Assembly (NCBI GenBank): GCA_902778725.1
Contig: CACYYS010000014.1
Location: 1-64,000 of the forward strand
DNA: 64,000 nt
Direction: 5' to 3'
From: an uncultured Ruminococcus sp.
GTDB lineage: Bacteria > Bacillota > Clostridia > Oscillospirales > CAG-272
Part shown: positions 51,298 to 59,585 of the stretch, piece after piece
How the letters are laid out: every line of letters starts with the position of its first letter
How positions within the stretch are numbered: position 1 is the first letter of the stretch
Position numbers and translations under genes: made by a program
The notes under the pieces: generated by a model
The model's database searches: none
What the model was told of the DNA's origin: nothing
The model's input: only the letters and a program-made list of their open reading frames with translations

Positions 51298-52977
51298 ATG
51301 CCGGAACTGCAGAACAACGCTGCCGCTGAAAAAGGCCGCAGCCTCGTCGTCTCCAGCGTTCTCGTCTATACGCTGGCCAATATCCTGACCAAAGTCATCG
51401 GCGTCTTTTTCAAGATCCCGATGCTCTCCCTGCTGGGCAATACCGGCATGGGATATTTCAACACCGCCTATCAGGTCTACGTCTGGTTTTATATGATCTC
51501 AACGGCGGGGCTGCCCGTCGCCGTTTCCACTCTGGTGGCGGAGAGCCGCGCCAAGGGGCGCTTCCGCCAGGTGCGCAAGATCTATTTCATCGCGCTGCGT
51601 CTCTTTTTCGTGATCGGGCTTGTCGGCGCGCTTCTGATGTTTGCGCTCTCCGGTCCGCTTGCCGATAAGGTGATCGAGCGTCCCGCCGCCCGATTCTCCA
51701 TTATCGCGCTCGCGCCGACGCTCTTCTTCGTCTGCCTTTCCAGCGCCTTCCGCGGCTATTTCCAGGGTTTCCGCTATATGGTGCCCACCGGGATCTCGGA
51801 GGTGATCGAGGCGCTCGGTAAGCTCCTGCTCGGTATTTTGTTCGCCCAACTCGCGATCTCCGCGGGCAAGCCGATCGAGGTGGTCGCCGCCTGCGCCGTC
51901 CTCGGCGTGACGGTCGGCGTGATCCTCGGCTTCTTCTATCTCTGGCTCACCAAGCTTTCCTTCTCTCCCGCCCGTTACGACGTGGAGTACCGCGCCATCT
52001 ACGGCAGGGGCGTCCCCGACTGCGCCGGGACAAAGCCCATCATCGGCCGTCTCCTGCGGGTCGCGGTCCCGATCACCCTTTCCTCCTCCGCGATGAGCCT
52101 TTCGGGGATGATCGATACGATGGTCCTCAACTCCGGTCTGACGCGCGCGGGGTTCGATCCGGATACTGCCTTCGATATGTACGGAGCCTACAGCACCCAG
52201 ATCACCTCGCTCTTCAATCTTCCCCCCGTCCTGATCTACCCTGTCGCTTATATGATCGTTCCGCTTGTGGCGGAGTGCGTCGCGCGCCGGGAGCGGAAGC
52301 GGATGCGCGGGATCCTCACCTCCGCCTTCAAGATGACGGCGATCATCGCCCTCCCCTGCGCGCTCGGGATGGCGGCGATCCCGCGGTATATCCTCAACAC
52401 GGTCTATAACCACGGCGACGCGGACGACCTCGCACCGCTGCTCTCGATCATCGCGGTCGCGGTCTTCTTTGTCGGGATCCTCGCCACGACCAACAGTACC
52501 CTCCAGGGGGCGCGCAAGGAGCGCTATCCCATCATCTCCATGCTTGCGGGCGCCGGCGTCAAGCTGGTCTCGAGCTGGATCCTCGTCGGGATCCCCGCGG
52601 TCAACATCTACGGAGCGCCGATCAGCACCCTGCTCTGCTATATCACGGCCGCCTCCCTCAATCTCTGGTTCGTCTTCACCAAGGTCGGCTATTTCCCCTC
52701 GGTCACCCGCGTGTTCCTCCGGCCCTTTGTCGCGGCGGCGGCGGCGGGCGGCTCCGCCTTTGCCGTCTCCCGCCTCGCGGAAAAGGCGCTCTTCTCCTCT
52801 CAGGCGGTCGGCCGCGGGCAGAATCTCCTGATCACCCTCCTCGCCGTCCTTGTCGCCGTCCCGGTCTACGGGATCATCCTGTTTAAGGCAAAGGGGGTCA
52901 CGGAGGAGGATCTCACCCTGCTCCCGAAGAGCAAAAAGATCGTCGGATTTCTGAAAAAGATCCGCCTTCTCGGGTAA
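51298..52977 (+). CDS. SpoVB/MurJ-like polysaccharide flippase
   Basis: A 559-residue MOP-superfamily membrane protein with about 14 hydrophobic segments. The start LVVSSVLVYTLANILTKVIG and GMGYFNTAYQVYVWFYMIS match the stage V sporulation protein B/YtgP branch. That branch contains lipid II or polysaccharide flippases. Both vegetative and spore-cortex roles are possible. A gene next to the sporulation-linked hup-rqcP-yabPQ cluster favours an envelope role. Downstream, a weak hairpin (CCCGGGA with TCCCGGG) precedes the hup promoter. Confidence 0.88.
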   Translation: MPELQNNAAAEKGRSLVVSSVLVYTLANILTKVIGVFFKIPMLSLLGNTGMGYFNTAYQVYVWFYMISTAGLPVAVSTLVAESRAKGRFRQVRKIYFIALRLFFVIGLVGALLMFALSGPLADKVIERPAARFSIIALAPTLFFVCLSSAFRGYFQGFRYMVPTGISEVIEALGKLLLGILFAQLAISAGKPIEVVAACAVLGVTVGVILGFFYLWLTKLSFSPARYDVEYRAIYGRGVPDCAGTKPIIGRLLRVAVPITLSSSAMSLSGMIDTMVLNSGLTRAGFDPDTAFDMYGAYSTQITSLFNLPPVLIYPVAYMIVPLVAECVARRERKRMRGILTSAFKMTAIIALPCALGMAAIPRYILNTVYNHGDADDLAPLLSIIAVAVFFVGILATTNSTLQGARKERYPIISMLAGAGVKLVSSWILVGIPAVNIYGAPISTLLCYITAASLNLWFVFTKVGYFPSVTRVFLRPFVAAAAAGGSAFAVSRLAEKALFSSQAVGRGQNLLITLLAVLVAVPVYGIILFKAKGVTEEDLTLLPKSKKIVGFLKKIRLLG

Positions 52978-53055
52978 AGACGCGCAAAACGCCCGGGATT
53001 TACGGAAAAAAACGGAAAAAAACCGCCTCCCGGGCAAGAAAAATCAAAAATACTC

Positions 53056-53084
53056 TTGATAAATCCCTGGATAGATGGTATAAT
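53056..53084 (+). promoter_or_regulatory. Promoter of hup
   Basis: TTGATA (53056-53061) and TATAAT (53079-53084), 17-bp spacer, about 50 nt before hup. Confidence 0.78.
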
Positions 53085-53141
53085 GATACCAAAGGAAGGG
53101 TTTTCCTTCTTTAATAAATAAATGAAAGGTGAGAAAATACG

Positions 53142-53414
53142 ATGAACAAGACCGAATTTATCGAAGCCGTCGCAAAGAAAGGCGAGTTCTCCAAAAAGGA
53201 TGCCGAGAAGGCCGTCAACGCGTTTATCGACGCGATCAAGGACGCCCTGAAGAAGAAACAGAAAGTCCAGCTTGTCAACTTCGGTACCTTTGAAGTGAAG
53301 ACCCGCGCCGCCAGAGTCGGCCGCAACCCGCAGACCAAAGAGACCATCAAGATCCCGAAGACCAAGTATCCGTCCTTCTCCGCCGGCAAGGGCTTCAAGG
53401 ACGCCGTCAAATAA
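53142..53414 (+). CDS. hup: HU-family DNA-binding protein
   Basis: A 90-residue histone-like protein that bends and compacts DNA. NKTEFIEAVAKKGEFSKKDA opens it; the DNA-clasping arm contains GTFEVKTRAARVGRNPQTKE with the conserved Arg and Pro residues. The end KYPSFSAGKGFKDAV is typical. Length is standard. It has a strong promoter, an AAAGGTGAG ribosome binding site and a strong terminator, in line with high expression. Confidence 0.97.
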   Translation: MNKTEFIEAVAKKGEFSKKDAEKAVNAFIDAIKDALKKKQKVQLVNFGTFEVKTRAARVGRNPQTKETIKIPKTKYPSFSAGKGFKDAVK

Positions 53415-53439
53415 ACAACGGAGCGTATAAAGCGCAAGG

Positions 53440-53472
53440 GCCGCTCCCGCTTCGGCGGGAGCGGCTGTTTTT
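53440..53472 (+). terminator. Terminator between hup and rqcP
   Basis: GCCGCTCCCGC pairs with GCGGGAGCGGC across a TTCG tetraloop, followed by TGTTTTT. The run ends only six bases before the rqcP start codon. Confidence 0.87.
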
Positions 53473-53478
53473 ACAGCG

Positions 53479-53724
53479 ATGAGAATTGATAAATTTCTGA
53501 AAGTTTCGCGCCTGATCCGCCGCCGCACCGTGGCAAACGACGCCTGCGGCGCCGAGCGCATCACCGTCAACGGCAAGGCGGTCAAGCCCTCGTACGACGT
53601 AAAGCCCGGGGACGTGATCGGCATCGCCTTCGGCGGCCGGACGGTCTCCGTCCGTGTGACCGAGATCAAGGACAGTACAAAAAAAGCGGACGCGGGCGCA
53701 ATGTACGAGGTCGTCGACCTCTGA
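53479..53724 (+). CDS. rqcP: S4-domain RNA-binding protein RqcP (YabO/HslR-like)
   Basis: An 81-residue single S4-domain protein. MRIDKFLKVSRLIRRRTVAN and ITVNGKAVKPSYDVKPGD are the S4 fold. In Bacillota this protein assists RqcH in alanine tailing of stalled peptides on the 50S subunit. Its place between hup and yabP matches the conserved order in Bacillus. No ribosome binding site lies before the ATG, since a terminator T run ends six bases upstream. The nearest GGGAG is in the hairpin arm, too far away. Translation initiation is therefore unclear. Confidence 0.88.
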   Translation: MRIDKFLKVSRLIRRRTVANDACGAERITVNGKAVKPSYDVKPGDVIGIAFGGRTVSVRVTEIKDSTKKADAGAMYEVVDL

Positions 53725-53753
53725 GCATATCCGCCTCTCCCGGCGCATAAGGT
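53725..53753 (+). promoter_or_regulatory. Probable sigma-E (mother-cell) promoter of yabPQ
   Basis: GCATATC (53725-53731), a 14-bp spacer and CATAAGGT (53746-53753) match the sigma-E pattern (GHATATT-N14-CATACAHT) at most positions. It starts on the base after the rqcP stop codon. yabP/yabQ are sporulation genes in the sigma-E regulon in B. subtilis, which supports the reading. Confidence 0.6.
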
Positions 53754-53782
53754 ATGGTAAACTTCTTTTGCCGGGAGATCTT

Positions 53783-54073
53783 ATGAACGAACAAAACGCC
53801 GCTCCGTCGGTCTCGCAGGACGTTACCCTCCGCCAGAGGAGGGAGCTGGAGATCACGGGCGTTTCCGACGTGATCGGCTTTGATGAAAATTCCGTTACCC
53901 TCCGCACCGCTCTCGGGCGGCTCGACGTGGAGGGAGAAGGGCTTTCCGTCGTGGGGCTCTCCTCCGAGTCCGGCAGGGTCCGGATCGTCGGCTCCGTCTC
54001 CGGACTCTGGTACTCCGACGAAAGGGAGAAAAGGGAGAGCCGCTTCCGCTCCTTCTTCGGGCGCAAGGGCTGA
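53783..54073 (+). CDS. yabP: Sporulation protein YabP
   Basis: A 96-residue YabP-family protein. The core pattern is RRELEITGVSDVIGFDENSV and then TALGRLDVEGEGLSVVGLSS, a small beta-rich domain shared with YqfC. It acts in the mother cell during sporulation; the biochemical role is unknown. ATG 53783 follows GGGAGAT and matches the family. A TTG at 53768 in frame is less likely. It is three bases from yabQ. Confidence 0.88.
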   Translation: MNEQNAAPSVSQDVTLRQRRELEITGVSDVIGFDENSVTLRTALGRLDVEGEGLSVVGLSSESGRVRIVGSVSGLWYSDEREKRESRFRSFFGRKG

Positions 54074-54076
54074 GAG

Positions 54077-54718
54077 ATGGAGGTCTGGCTTTCCGATCAG
54101 CTCCGCCTCTTTGCCGCCTCTTTGCTCGGCGGCGCCGTCCTTTCCCTTTTTTACGATCTCCTCCGGCTGACCCGCCTTCTCTGCGGCGAGGGGCCGCGAT
54201 CCCGCCGGGTGCCGGAGCTTTCCTCGCTCGCCCTTCCCCTGCTTCCGCCTTCCCGTCCCCCAAAAAAGCGCAAGGCGTCCGCCTTTTTCCGCGCCGCTCT
54301 CCTTTTTGCGGAGGATCTCCTTTTTTGCGCCGTGAGCGCCGCGCTGCTGCTTATCCTTTTTTACAACTTCAGCCGCGGACGCGTCCGGCTGCTGGCGATT
54401 TTTTGCGCCGCGCTCGGCTTTTCCCTCTGCCACGCCACGCTCGGACGGGCGGTCCTCCTTTTGTTCGAGGCGCTCTGGCTCGGGATCCGCGTTGCGCTCC
54501 GCTATCTTCTCTTTTTCCTGCTTTTTCCTTTCCGGCGCCTGGTCCTTCCCCTTTGTGCGCGCTTCGCCGCTCTTTTTGCCGCCCTTGCCCGCGCGGCGGG
54601 GGATCTCTCCTTCCTTTGGCGGGCAAAGCGGTTTGACCGCGGGGAGCAGACCCGTCTCCTTGCCGGACCGCGCCGCTTTTTTACGGATTATCTCAACGAT
54701 CACGGAGGTCAAATATGA
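54077..54718 (+). CDS. yabQ: Spore cortex biosynthesis protein YabQ
   Basis: A 213-residue membrane protein. LRLFAASLLGGAVLSLFYDLLRL is a clear YabQ start (split here by a family-conserved FYDxxR). Further hydrophobic segments lie at about 76-98, 104-120 and 125-165. YabQ localises to the forespore membranes and is needed for the cortex in B. subtilis. Its last four bases overlap divIC. A basic tail (RAKRFDRGEQTRLL) follows the membrane part. Confidence 0.85.
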   Translation: MEVWLSDQLRLFAASLLGGAVLSLFYDLLRLTRLLCGEGPRSRRVPELSSLALPLLPPSRPPKKRKASAFFRAALLFAEDLLFCAVSAALLLILFYNFSRGRVRLLAIFCAALGFSLCHATLGRAVLLLFEALWLGIRVALRYLLFFLLFPFRRLVLPLCARFAALFAALARAAGDLSFLWRAKRFDRGEQTRLLAGPRRFFTDYLNDHGGQI

Positions 54719-55008
54719 AAGAAGTAACGCCCGCGCGGGGCAGCAGCCTGCTTGTGAAGGTCCTTGCCGTTTTTTTCGTTGTGGTCGCCGTGTTTTCCAT
54801 TTTCCGGATGCAGCTCCGTAAAAACGAACTCCTCGCGGAAAAGGAGCGGCTGGAGGAACAGTATCAGAAAAACGCGCGCACCATCGCCGCGCTCAAAAAG
54901 GATCTGGAAGCGGAGATGGACGACGAGCAGATCAAAAAGATCGCCCGGGAAAAACTCAATCTCTGTATGCCGGACGAGATCATCTTCTACAACGATCTGA
55001 CCGAGTGA
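54715..55008 (+). CDS. divIC: Septum formation initiator DivIC/FtsB-like
   Basis: A 97-residue bitopic cell division protein. It has a short cytoplasmic start, one helix (about 12-30, LVKVLAVFFVVVAVFSIF), and a coiled coil (about 36-72, with LRKNELLAEKERLEEQYQKN). The typical tail IKKIAREKLNLCMPDEIIFY follows. It works with DivIB/FtsL to activate septal wall synthesis. It overlaps yabQ by ATGA, as in the conserved Bacillota cluster. Confidence 0.92.
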   Translation: MKEVTPARGSSLLVKVLAVFFVVVAVFSIFRMQLRKNELLAEKERLEEQYQKNARTIAALKKDLEAEMDDEQIKKIAREKLNLCMPDEIIFYNDLTE

Positions 55009-55072
55009 GGGCGCGCCTCGCCGTGATAAAATCCGCGCCGGCAGGACCGGCGCGTTTCTTTTTCGAGGACGT

Positions 55073-55918
55073 ATGAAACACCTTTCTTTTTCCCTTGTGC
55101 GGGATACCGTGGCCCGGCTCTTTCGCGAGGCGTGCTACACGCCGGGGCGCGAAGTGGACGAGGCGCTCGCCCGCGCCGAGAGCAGCGAGAGCTGCGCGCG
55201 CTGCCGTCTGGCTCTCTTCTCTTTGCGGGAGAACCTTTCCGCCGCGCGGGAGCTGAACGTCCCCGTCTGTCAGGATACCGGGATGGCTGTCGTCTTCTGC
55301 GAGATGGGCGATCAGGTCGTGATCGACGGAGGCAGCCTCCGGGAGGCGGTCGACGCGGGCGCGGCGCAGGGATATACCGAGGGGGGGATGCGGCTCTCGG
55401 TCGTTTCCGACCCGCTCTACGACCGCAGGAATACCGGCACCAACGCCCCGGCGATCCTGCATCTTTCCTCCGTCCCGGGGGACGGGCTGCGCATCGTCGC
55501 GGCGCCGAAGGGCTTCGGCAGTGAGAACAAAAGCGCGCTCCGGATGCTGACGCCCGCCGCGGGGGAGGAGGAGGTCGTCTCCTTCGTCCTCGAGACGGTC
55601 CGGCGCGCCGGGCCGGATCCCTGTCCTCCGATCATGGTCGGGGTCGGGATCGGCGGGGATTTTGAGTATTGCGCCTACCTCGCCAAACGCGCCCTGATCC
55701 GCCCGATCGCGGACCGGCACCCCGATCCGCGCTACGCCGCGCTGGAGGAGCGCCTGCTCGCGGAGATCAATGCGCTCGGCATCGGCGCCGCGGGCTTCGG
55801 CGGGAGCGTGACGGCGCTCGCCGTCAAGGTGGAGGAGTATCCGACGCATATCGCCGGACTCCCCGTCGCCGTCAATATCAACTGCCACGCGATCCGCCAC
55901 GCGGAGGCGACGCTCTGA
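55073..55918 (+). CDS. Fumarate hydratase class I, alpha subunit (orphan)
   Basis: A 281-residue iron-sulfur hydratase alpha chain of the two-subunit FumA/TtdA type, interconverting fumarate and malate (or tartrate). The three cluster cysteines are visible in VPVCQDTGMAVVF, PDPCPPIMVGVGIGGD and VAVNINCHAIRHAEATL. The alpha domain is complete. The beta subunit normally follows at once, but here a strong terminator and an oppositely oriented rsgA follow. The partner must lie elsewhere or be lost. Confidence 0.92.
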   Translation: MKHLSFSLVRDTVARLFREACYTPGREVDEALARAESSESCARCRLALFSLRENLSAARELNVPVCQDTGMAVVFCEMGDQVVIDGGSLREAVDAGAAQGYTEGGMRLSVVSDPLYDRRNTGTNAPAILHLSSVPGDGLRIVAAPKGFGSENKSALRMLTPAAGEEEVVSFVLETVRRAGPDPCPPIMVGVGIGGDFEYCAYLAKRALIRPIADRHPDPRYAALEERLLAEINALGIGAAGFGGSVTALAVKVEEYPTHIAGLPVAVNINCHAIRHAEATL

Positions 55919-55923
55919 AAAAG

Positions 55924-55964
55924 AAAAAGCGGGGGACACAGGAGTCTGTGTCCCCCGCTTTTTT
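55924..55964. terminator. Shared bidirectional terminator of fumarase alpha and rsgA
   Basis: A perfect 18-bp stem (55924-55941 with 55946-55963, GAGT loop) with A and T ends. It overlaps the rsgA stop codon on the minus strand. Confidence 0.9.
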
Positions 55965-56940
55965 ACGGACGGCGTTTCCGGTGTTTGAGCTCCTCCCGGA
56001 GGGCGAGATAGCTTTCGTGGCGGGACGGGGCGATCGCGCCGTCCCGGACGGCGGCGAGGATCGCGCAGCCTTCCTCTTTGCTATGGGTGCATTTTGTGTA
56101 GCGGCAGCGGCCGAGATACGGCTCAAACTCGGGAAAGGAGAAGACGAGCTCCTCCGGCTCCATAAAGTCGAAACGGGCAAAGTCGAGCAGGCCGAAGCCG
56201 GGGGTGTCGGCAAGGAAGCAGTACCGGCCGCTCTCCCCGAGCGGGAGCCGGTGGAGGACCGCCTGGCGCGTGGTGTGGCGTCCGCGCCCGGTGCGTTCGC
56301 TGACCCGCCCGGTCGAGAGGGAGAGGGCGGGGAAGAGGAGATTGAGACAACTGGATTTTCCGACCCCGGAGGCGCCGGCAAAGGCGGCGCACCGGTCGGG
56401 CAGGAGGGAGACGAGCGCGGTGCGCAGCGCCTCCGTCCCCTCGCCCGTGCGGACGGAGATCGGGTAGACGGCGAGCCCCGCCGCGCGGTAGATCTCTGCG
56501 AGAGAGTCGCAGGCCGCGGGGGCGAGGTCGCGCTTGTTGAGGACGAGGATCGGCGTCACGCCGCGGACGAGCGCGGATGCGATCAGCTTGTCGAGCAGCA
56601 GGGGGGAGGGAGCGGGCTCGGCCGCCGCCACGGTGACGATCAGATAATCGAGGTTGGCGACGGGCGGGCGGATCAGCAGGCTTTTGCGCGGCAGGATCTT
56701 CTCCATCAAAAGGCCGCGTCCGTCCTCCGGCACGCCGTTTTCATCCAGCTCCGCCCGCAAAAGGACGAGATCCCCCGCGGTCGGGCTTTCCCCCTGATAG
56801 CGGAAGGCGCCGCGCGCCCGCAGAAAAAGGGGCGTTTGCCGGAGCGTTTCGGGAACGGGGTATCCCTCCGTCTCCTCCGGGAAAAAGGTGTAAAGCCCTC
56901 CCGTGCAGGAGAGGAGGCGCCCGGTCATCTTGGTTTCCAT
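55963..56940 (-). CDS. rsgA: Small-subunit-dependent GTPase RsgA
   Basis: A 325-residue circularly permuted GTPase that checks late 30S maturation. An OB-fold N-terminus precedes G4 (ILVLNKRDLAP), G1 (GASGVGKSSCLNLL) and G3 (CFLADTPGFGLLD), in the permuted order. A zinc-binding tail has CRYTKCTHSKEEGCAI. It is the last gene of the def-fmt-...-prkC operon, a conserved Bacillota arrangement, six bases after prkC. Confidence 0.96.
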   Translation of the reverse strand: METKMTGRLLSCTGGLYTFFPEETEGYPVPETLRQTPLFLRARGAFRYQGESPTAGDLVLLRAELDENGVPEDGRGLLMEKILPRKSLLIRPPVANLDYLIVTVAAAEPAPSPLLLDKLIASALVRGVTPILVLNKRDLAPAACDSLAEIYRAAGLAVYPISVRTGEGTEALRTALVSLLPDRCAAFAGASGVGKSSCLNLLFPALSLSTGRVSERTGRGRHTTRQAVLHRLPLGESGRYCFLADTPGFGLLDFARFDFMEPEELVFSFPEFEPYLGRCRYTKCTHSKEEGCAILAAVRDGAIAPSRHESYLALREELKHRKRRP

Positions 56941-56946
56941 CGGCGG

Positions 56947-58803
56947 TCAGGGAGTCGGGGAGGCGTTTTCACGGGTCCCGGCAACGCCGGTCGTCTCCGC
57001 GGCGCCGGTCGTTTCCGCCGCCGTCGTGGCAGGGGCGGTGGAAGCGTCTGTCGTGACCGCGGCGGTCGTCTTTGCCGTTTCGGTACCCGTCTGGGAGTCC
57101 GTTGTGGAAGGCGCTGTCGTGACCGGCGCCGTTGTGACGGGCGCCGCCGTCGTGACGGGGGCTGTCGTTACGACCGGCTCCGGCCCTTTGCTGAGGACAA
57201 AGTCGATCTTGGTCACGAATTTGGCGACGCGCCGGTCGGGTTCGGGATTCTGCTTGAGGACGACCCCTTCTTTCTCTTTTTTCGAATACTCGTAGGTCAC
57301 CTCGCCCACCTCCAGATCCGCGTCAAGGAGGGCTTTCAGGGCGCTCTTTTCATCCATCCCGATAAACTTCGGGACGTAGACGTACTCGATCTCCTCGCCG
57401 CTGCTGACGTAAAGCTCGATGATGTCTCCGGTCCGGACGGTCGCGCCCGGCTCCGGCGAGGTGCGGATCACAAAGCCGCCGGGGATCGCGTCGTGCATCT
57501 CGCGGATCAGGGTGACGCCCAACCCCTTTTCCCGGAGAGCGATCTCCGCCGTCCGGGCGTTTTGCAGGGAGTAGTCGCCGAGGATCTGCTCCTCCATCCC
57601 GGCGCTGACGGTCAGCACCAGCTTGACGGTCTGTCCCCCTTTGAGCCTGCGGTTTTCCCCGGGCGAGGGGCTCTGCGACATGATTACGCCCTTTTCCACG
57701 TTTTTATCGAATACTTCGACAAACTGTACGGTGTAGTTTTTCCCGAGAGAGGAGACGAGCTCCTCGTTTGCGATCTTTCCCATGCAATCCGCCACCGTCA
57801 CGACCTGGACGGTCCCGCCGCCGGAGAAGAAGAGGGTCTTGACGACAAAGATCCCGGCGACGACCAGCGCGATGCCGAAGGCGGAGAGGATGCCGAGGAT
57901 GATCGGGAGCATCGGGCTGGCGCCCTGATGCTTTTTCGCTTCCGCGAGGCGGACGGTACGGTTCGGATGGCGTTTCACTTTTTGCAGATACTTTTGCATT
58001 TGAGCGGCGGACTCAAAGCGGTCGAGCGGATTTTTCTCCATCGCGGTCAGGATCAGGCTGTTGAGACCGTTGGGGATATCCTTTTTCAGTTCTTTGGGGC
58101 GTTTCGGGGTCTCGCTGATCTGCTTTAAGGCGATCGAGACGGTGCTGTCGCTGTTGAAGGGGAGCTTGCCTGTCGCCAGCTCGTACATCAGCGCGCCGAG
58201 GGAGTAGATATCGGACCGGGCGTCCACCTTTTTGCCTTTCGCCTGTTCGGGGCTGATATAATAGACGGTGCCGATCGCCTTGCCGGACATATTGGCGGTC
58301 TCCTTGGTCGCCGTCAGCTTGGCGATGCCGAAGTCCGCGACCTTGATGGTCCCGTCCCGGAGCAGGAGGATGTTCTGCGGTTTGATGTCGCGGTGGATCA
58401 CGCCCCGCTCGTGCGCGTGCTGGAGCGCGGCGAGGATCTGCTCGGAGATGGAGCAGACCTCTTCAAAGGGGAGCGCGCCCCGCTTTTTCATATAACTTTC
58501 CAGCGTGACGCCCTCGATATACTCCATCACGATGTATTTCAGCTTTTCGCTGACGGAGACGTCGTAGATGTTCACGATGTTTTTGTGGGAGAGCATCGCC
58601 ACCGCTTTGGACTCGTTGATAAAGCGCTTGACGGCTTCCTCGTCGTCGGCAAATTCGTCGCGCAGCAGCTTGACGGCGACGGTGCGGTTCATCCGGGTGT
58701 CCTGCGCGCGGAAGACGACGGCCATCCCGCCGGTGCCGATCAACTCTTCGATCTGATAGCGCCGGTCAAAGAGCTGACCGACGTATTCTTCATAACGGTT
58801 CAT
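56947..58803 (-). CDS. prkC: PASTA-domain Ser/Thr kinase PrkC/StkP
   Basis: A 618-residue Hanks-type kinase. The kinase domain (about 12-275) has GTGGMAVVF, TVAVKLL (Lys45), VIHRDIKPQNILLL (Asp139) and VADFGIAK. One membrane helix lies at about 299-326. Three extracellular PASTA repeats follow (about 332-400, 402-470 and 472-540), which sense muropeptides or lipid II. The last 75 residues are an unusual Thr/Ala/Val-rich tail (VTTAAPVTTAPVTTAPSTT). It overlaps the phosphatase gene by 4 nt. Confidence 0.97.
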   Translation of the reverse strand: MNRYEEYVGQLFDRRYQIEELIGTGGMAVVFRAQDTRMNRTVAVKLLRDEFADDEEAVKRFINESKAVAMLSHKNIVNIYDVSVSEKLKYIVMEYIEGVTLESYMKKRGALPFEEVCSISEQILAALQHAHERGVIHRDIKPQNILLLRDGTIKVADFGIAKLTATKETANMSGKAIGTVYYISPEQAKGKKVDARSDIYSLGALMYELATGKLPFNSDSTVSIALKQISETPKRPKELKKDIPNGLNSLILTAMEKNPLDRFESAAQMQKYLQKVKRHPNRTVRLAEAKKHQGASPMLPIILGILSAFGIALVVAGIFVVKTLFFSGGGTVQVVTVADCMGKIANEELVSSLGKNYTVQFVEVFDKNVEKGVIMSQSPSPGENRRLKGGQTVKLVLTVSAGMEEQILGDYSLQNARTAEIALREKGLGVTLIREMHDAIPGGFVIRTSPEPGATVRTGDIIELYVSSGEEIEYVYVPKFIGMDEKSALKALLDADLEVGEVTYEYSKKEKEGVVLKQNPEPDRRVAKFVTKIDFVLSKGPEPVVTTAPVTTAAPVTTAPVTTAPSTTDSQTGTETAKTTAAVTTDASTAPATTAAETTGAAETTGVAGTRENASPTP

Positions 58804-59582
58804 TTTTCTGTTTCCTCCTCGCCGGTAAAGGCCATCACGGCGGTGATGTTGTCCGAGCCGCCTTCTTCGTTCGCCAGCTTTACCAGGCGGCGGACGGTCG
58901 CTTCGATCGGCAGGGAGAAGTCGGCGAGGTATTTTCCGATCACGGCGTTTTCCGCGTTGGAGCTGAGCCCGTCCGAGCAGATCAGGACGCGGCTGTCCTC
59001 TACCACGGCGGTGAAGACGTCGGTCGCGAGGCCGGGCGCCACCCCGACGGCGCGGGTGATGATATTGCGGTTTTTATCGGTGCGGGCCTCATCCTCCGAG
59101 ATCCGCCCGAGATCCACGAGGTACTGGACGTAGGAGTGGTCGCGGGAGAGCTGGCGCATATCGCCGTCGCGGCTGCAGGTGTAGACGCGGCTGTCCCCGA
59201 TGTTGATCCCGCAGAGCAGGTCGCGCGTGACCAGAGCCGCGGCGAGGGTCGTTCCCATCCCCTGCAGCTCCGGCTGATGCTCCGCCCGCTCGAACACGGC
59301 GCGGTTCGCCTTTTGCGCCGCCTCCGCGAGATCGCTCATGATCTTTTCCGTGTCGGCGGTGAAGTACCCTTTTTCCGGGTCGTAGTATTCCTCCGCCTTT
59401 CCGGCGATCGCCTCGTAAAAAGTCCGGATCGCGATGGCGCTCGCCTCTTTCCCGCCGGCGACGCCGCCCATCCCGTCGCAGACGCAGAGCAGAGCGAGGC
59501 CGGGCAGGAGCTCCTTTGCGATAAAGTCGTCCTGGTTGACGAGACGTTCCCGTCCGATGTCGGTCATTCCGAAGATCTGCAT
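58800..59582 (-). CDS. PP2C-type Ser/Thr phosphatase
   Basis: A 260-residue PPM-family phosphatase, partner of the PASTA kinase. Metal-binding motifs are RLVNQDDFIAK, ALLCVCDGMGGVAGG, GINIGDSRVYTCSRDG and EEGGSDNITAVMAF. It reverses phosphorylation by the kinase and by itself controls cell-wall and division targets. It overlaps prkC by four bases and follows rlmN by three. Confidence 0.96.
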   Translation of the reverse strand: MQIFGMTDIGRERLVNQDDFIAKELLPGLALLCVCDGMGGVAGGKEASAIAIRTFYEAIAGKAEEYYDPEKGYFTADTEKIMSDLAEAAQKANRAVFERAEHQPELQGMGTTLAAALVTRDLLCGINIGDSRVYTCSRDGDMRQLSRDHSYVQYLVDLGRISEDEARTDKNRNIITRAVGVAPGLATDVFTAVVEDSRVLICSDGLSSNAENAVIGKYLADFSLPIEATVRRLVKLANEEGGSDNITAVMAFTGEEETEK

Positions 59583-59585
59583 AGA

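Noticed and set aside
55669..58128. 819-codon plus-strand frame across rsgA and prkC
   Set aside because: It runs through three genuine genes on both strands and has no recognisable domain.
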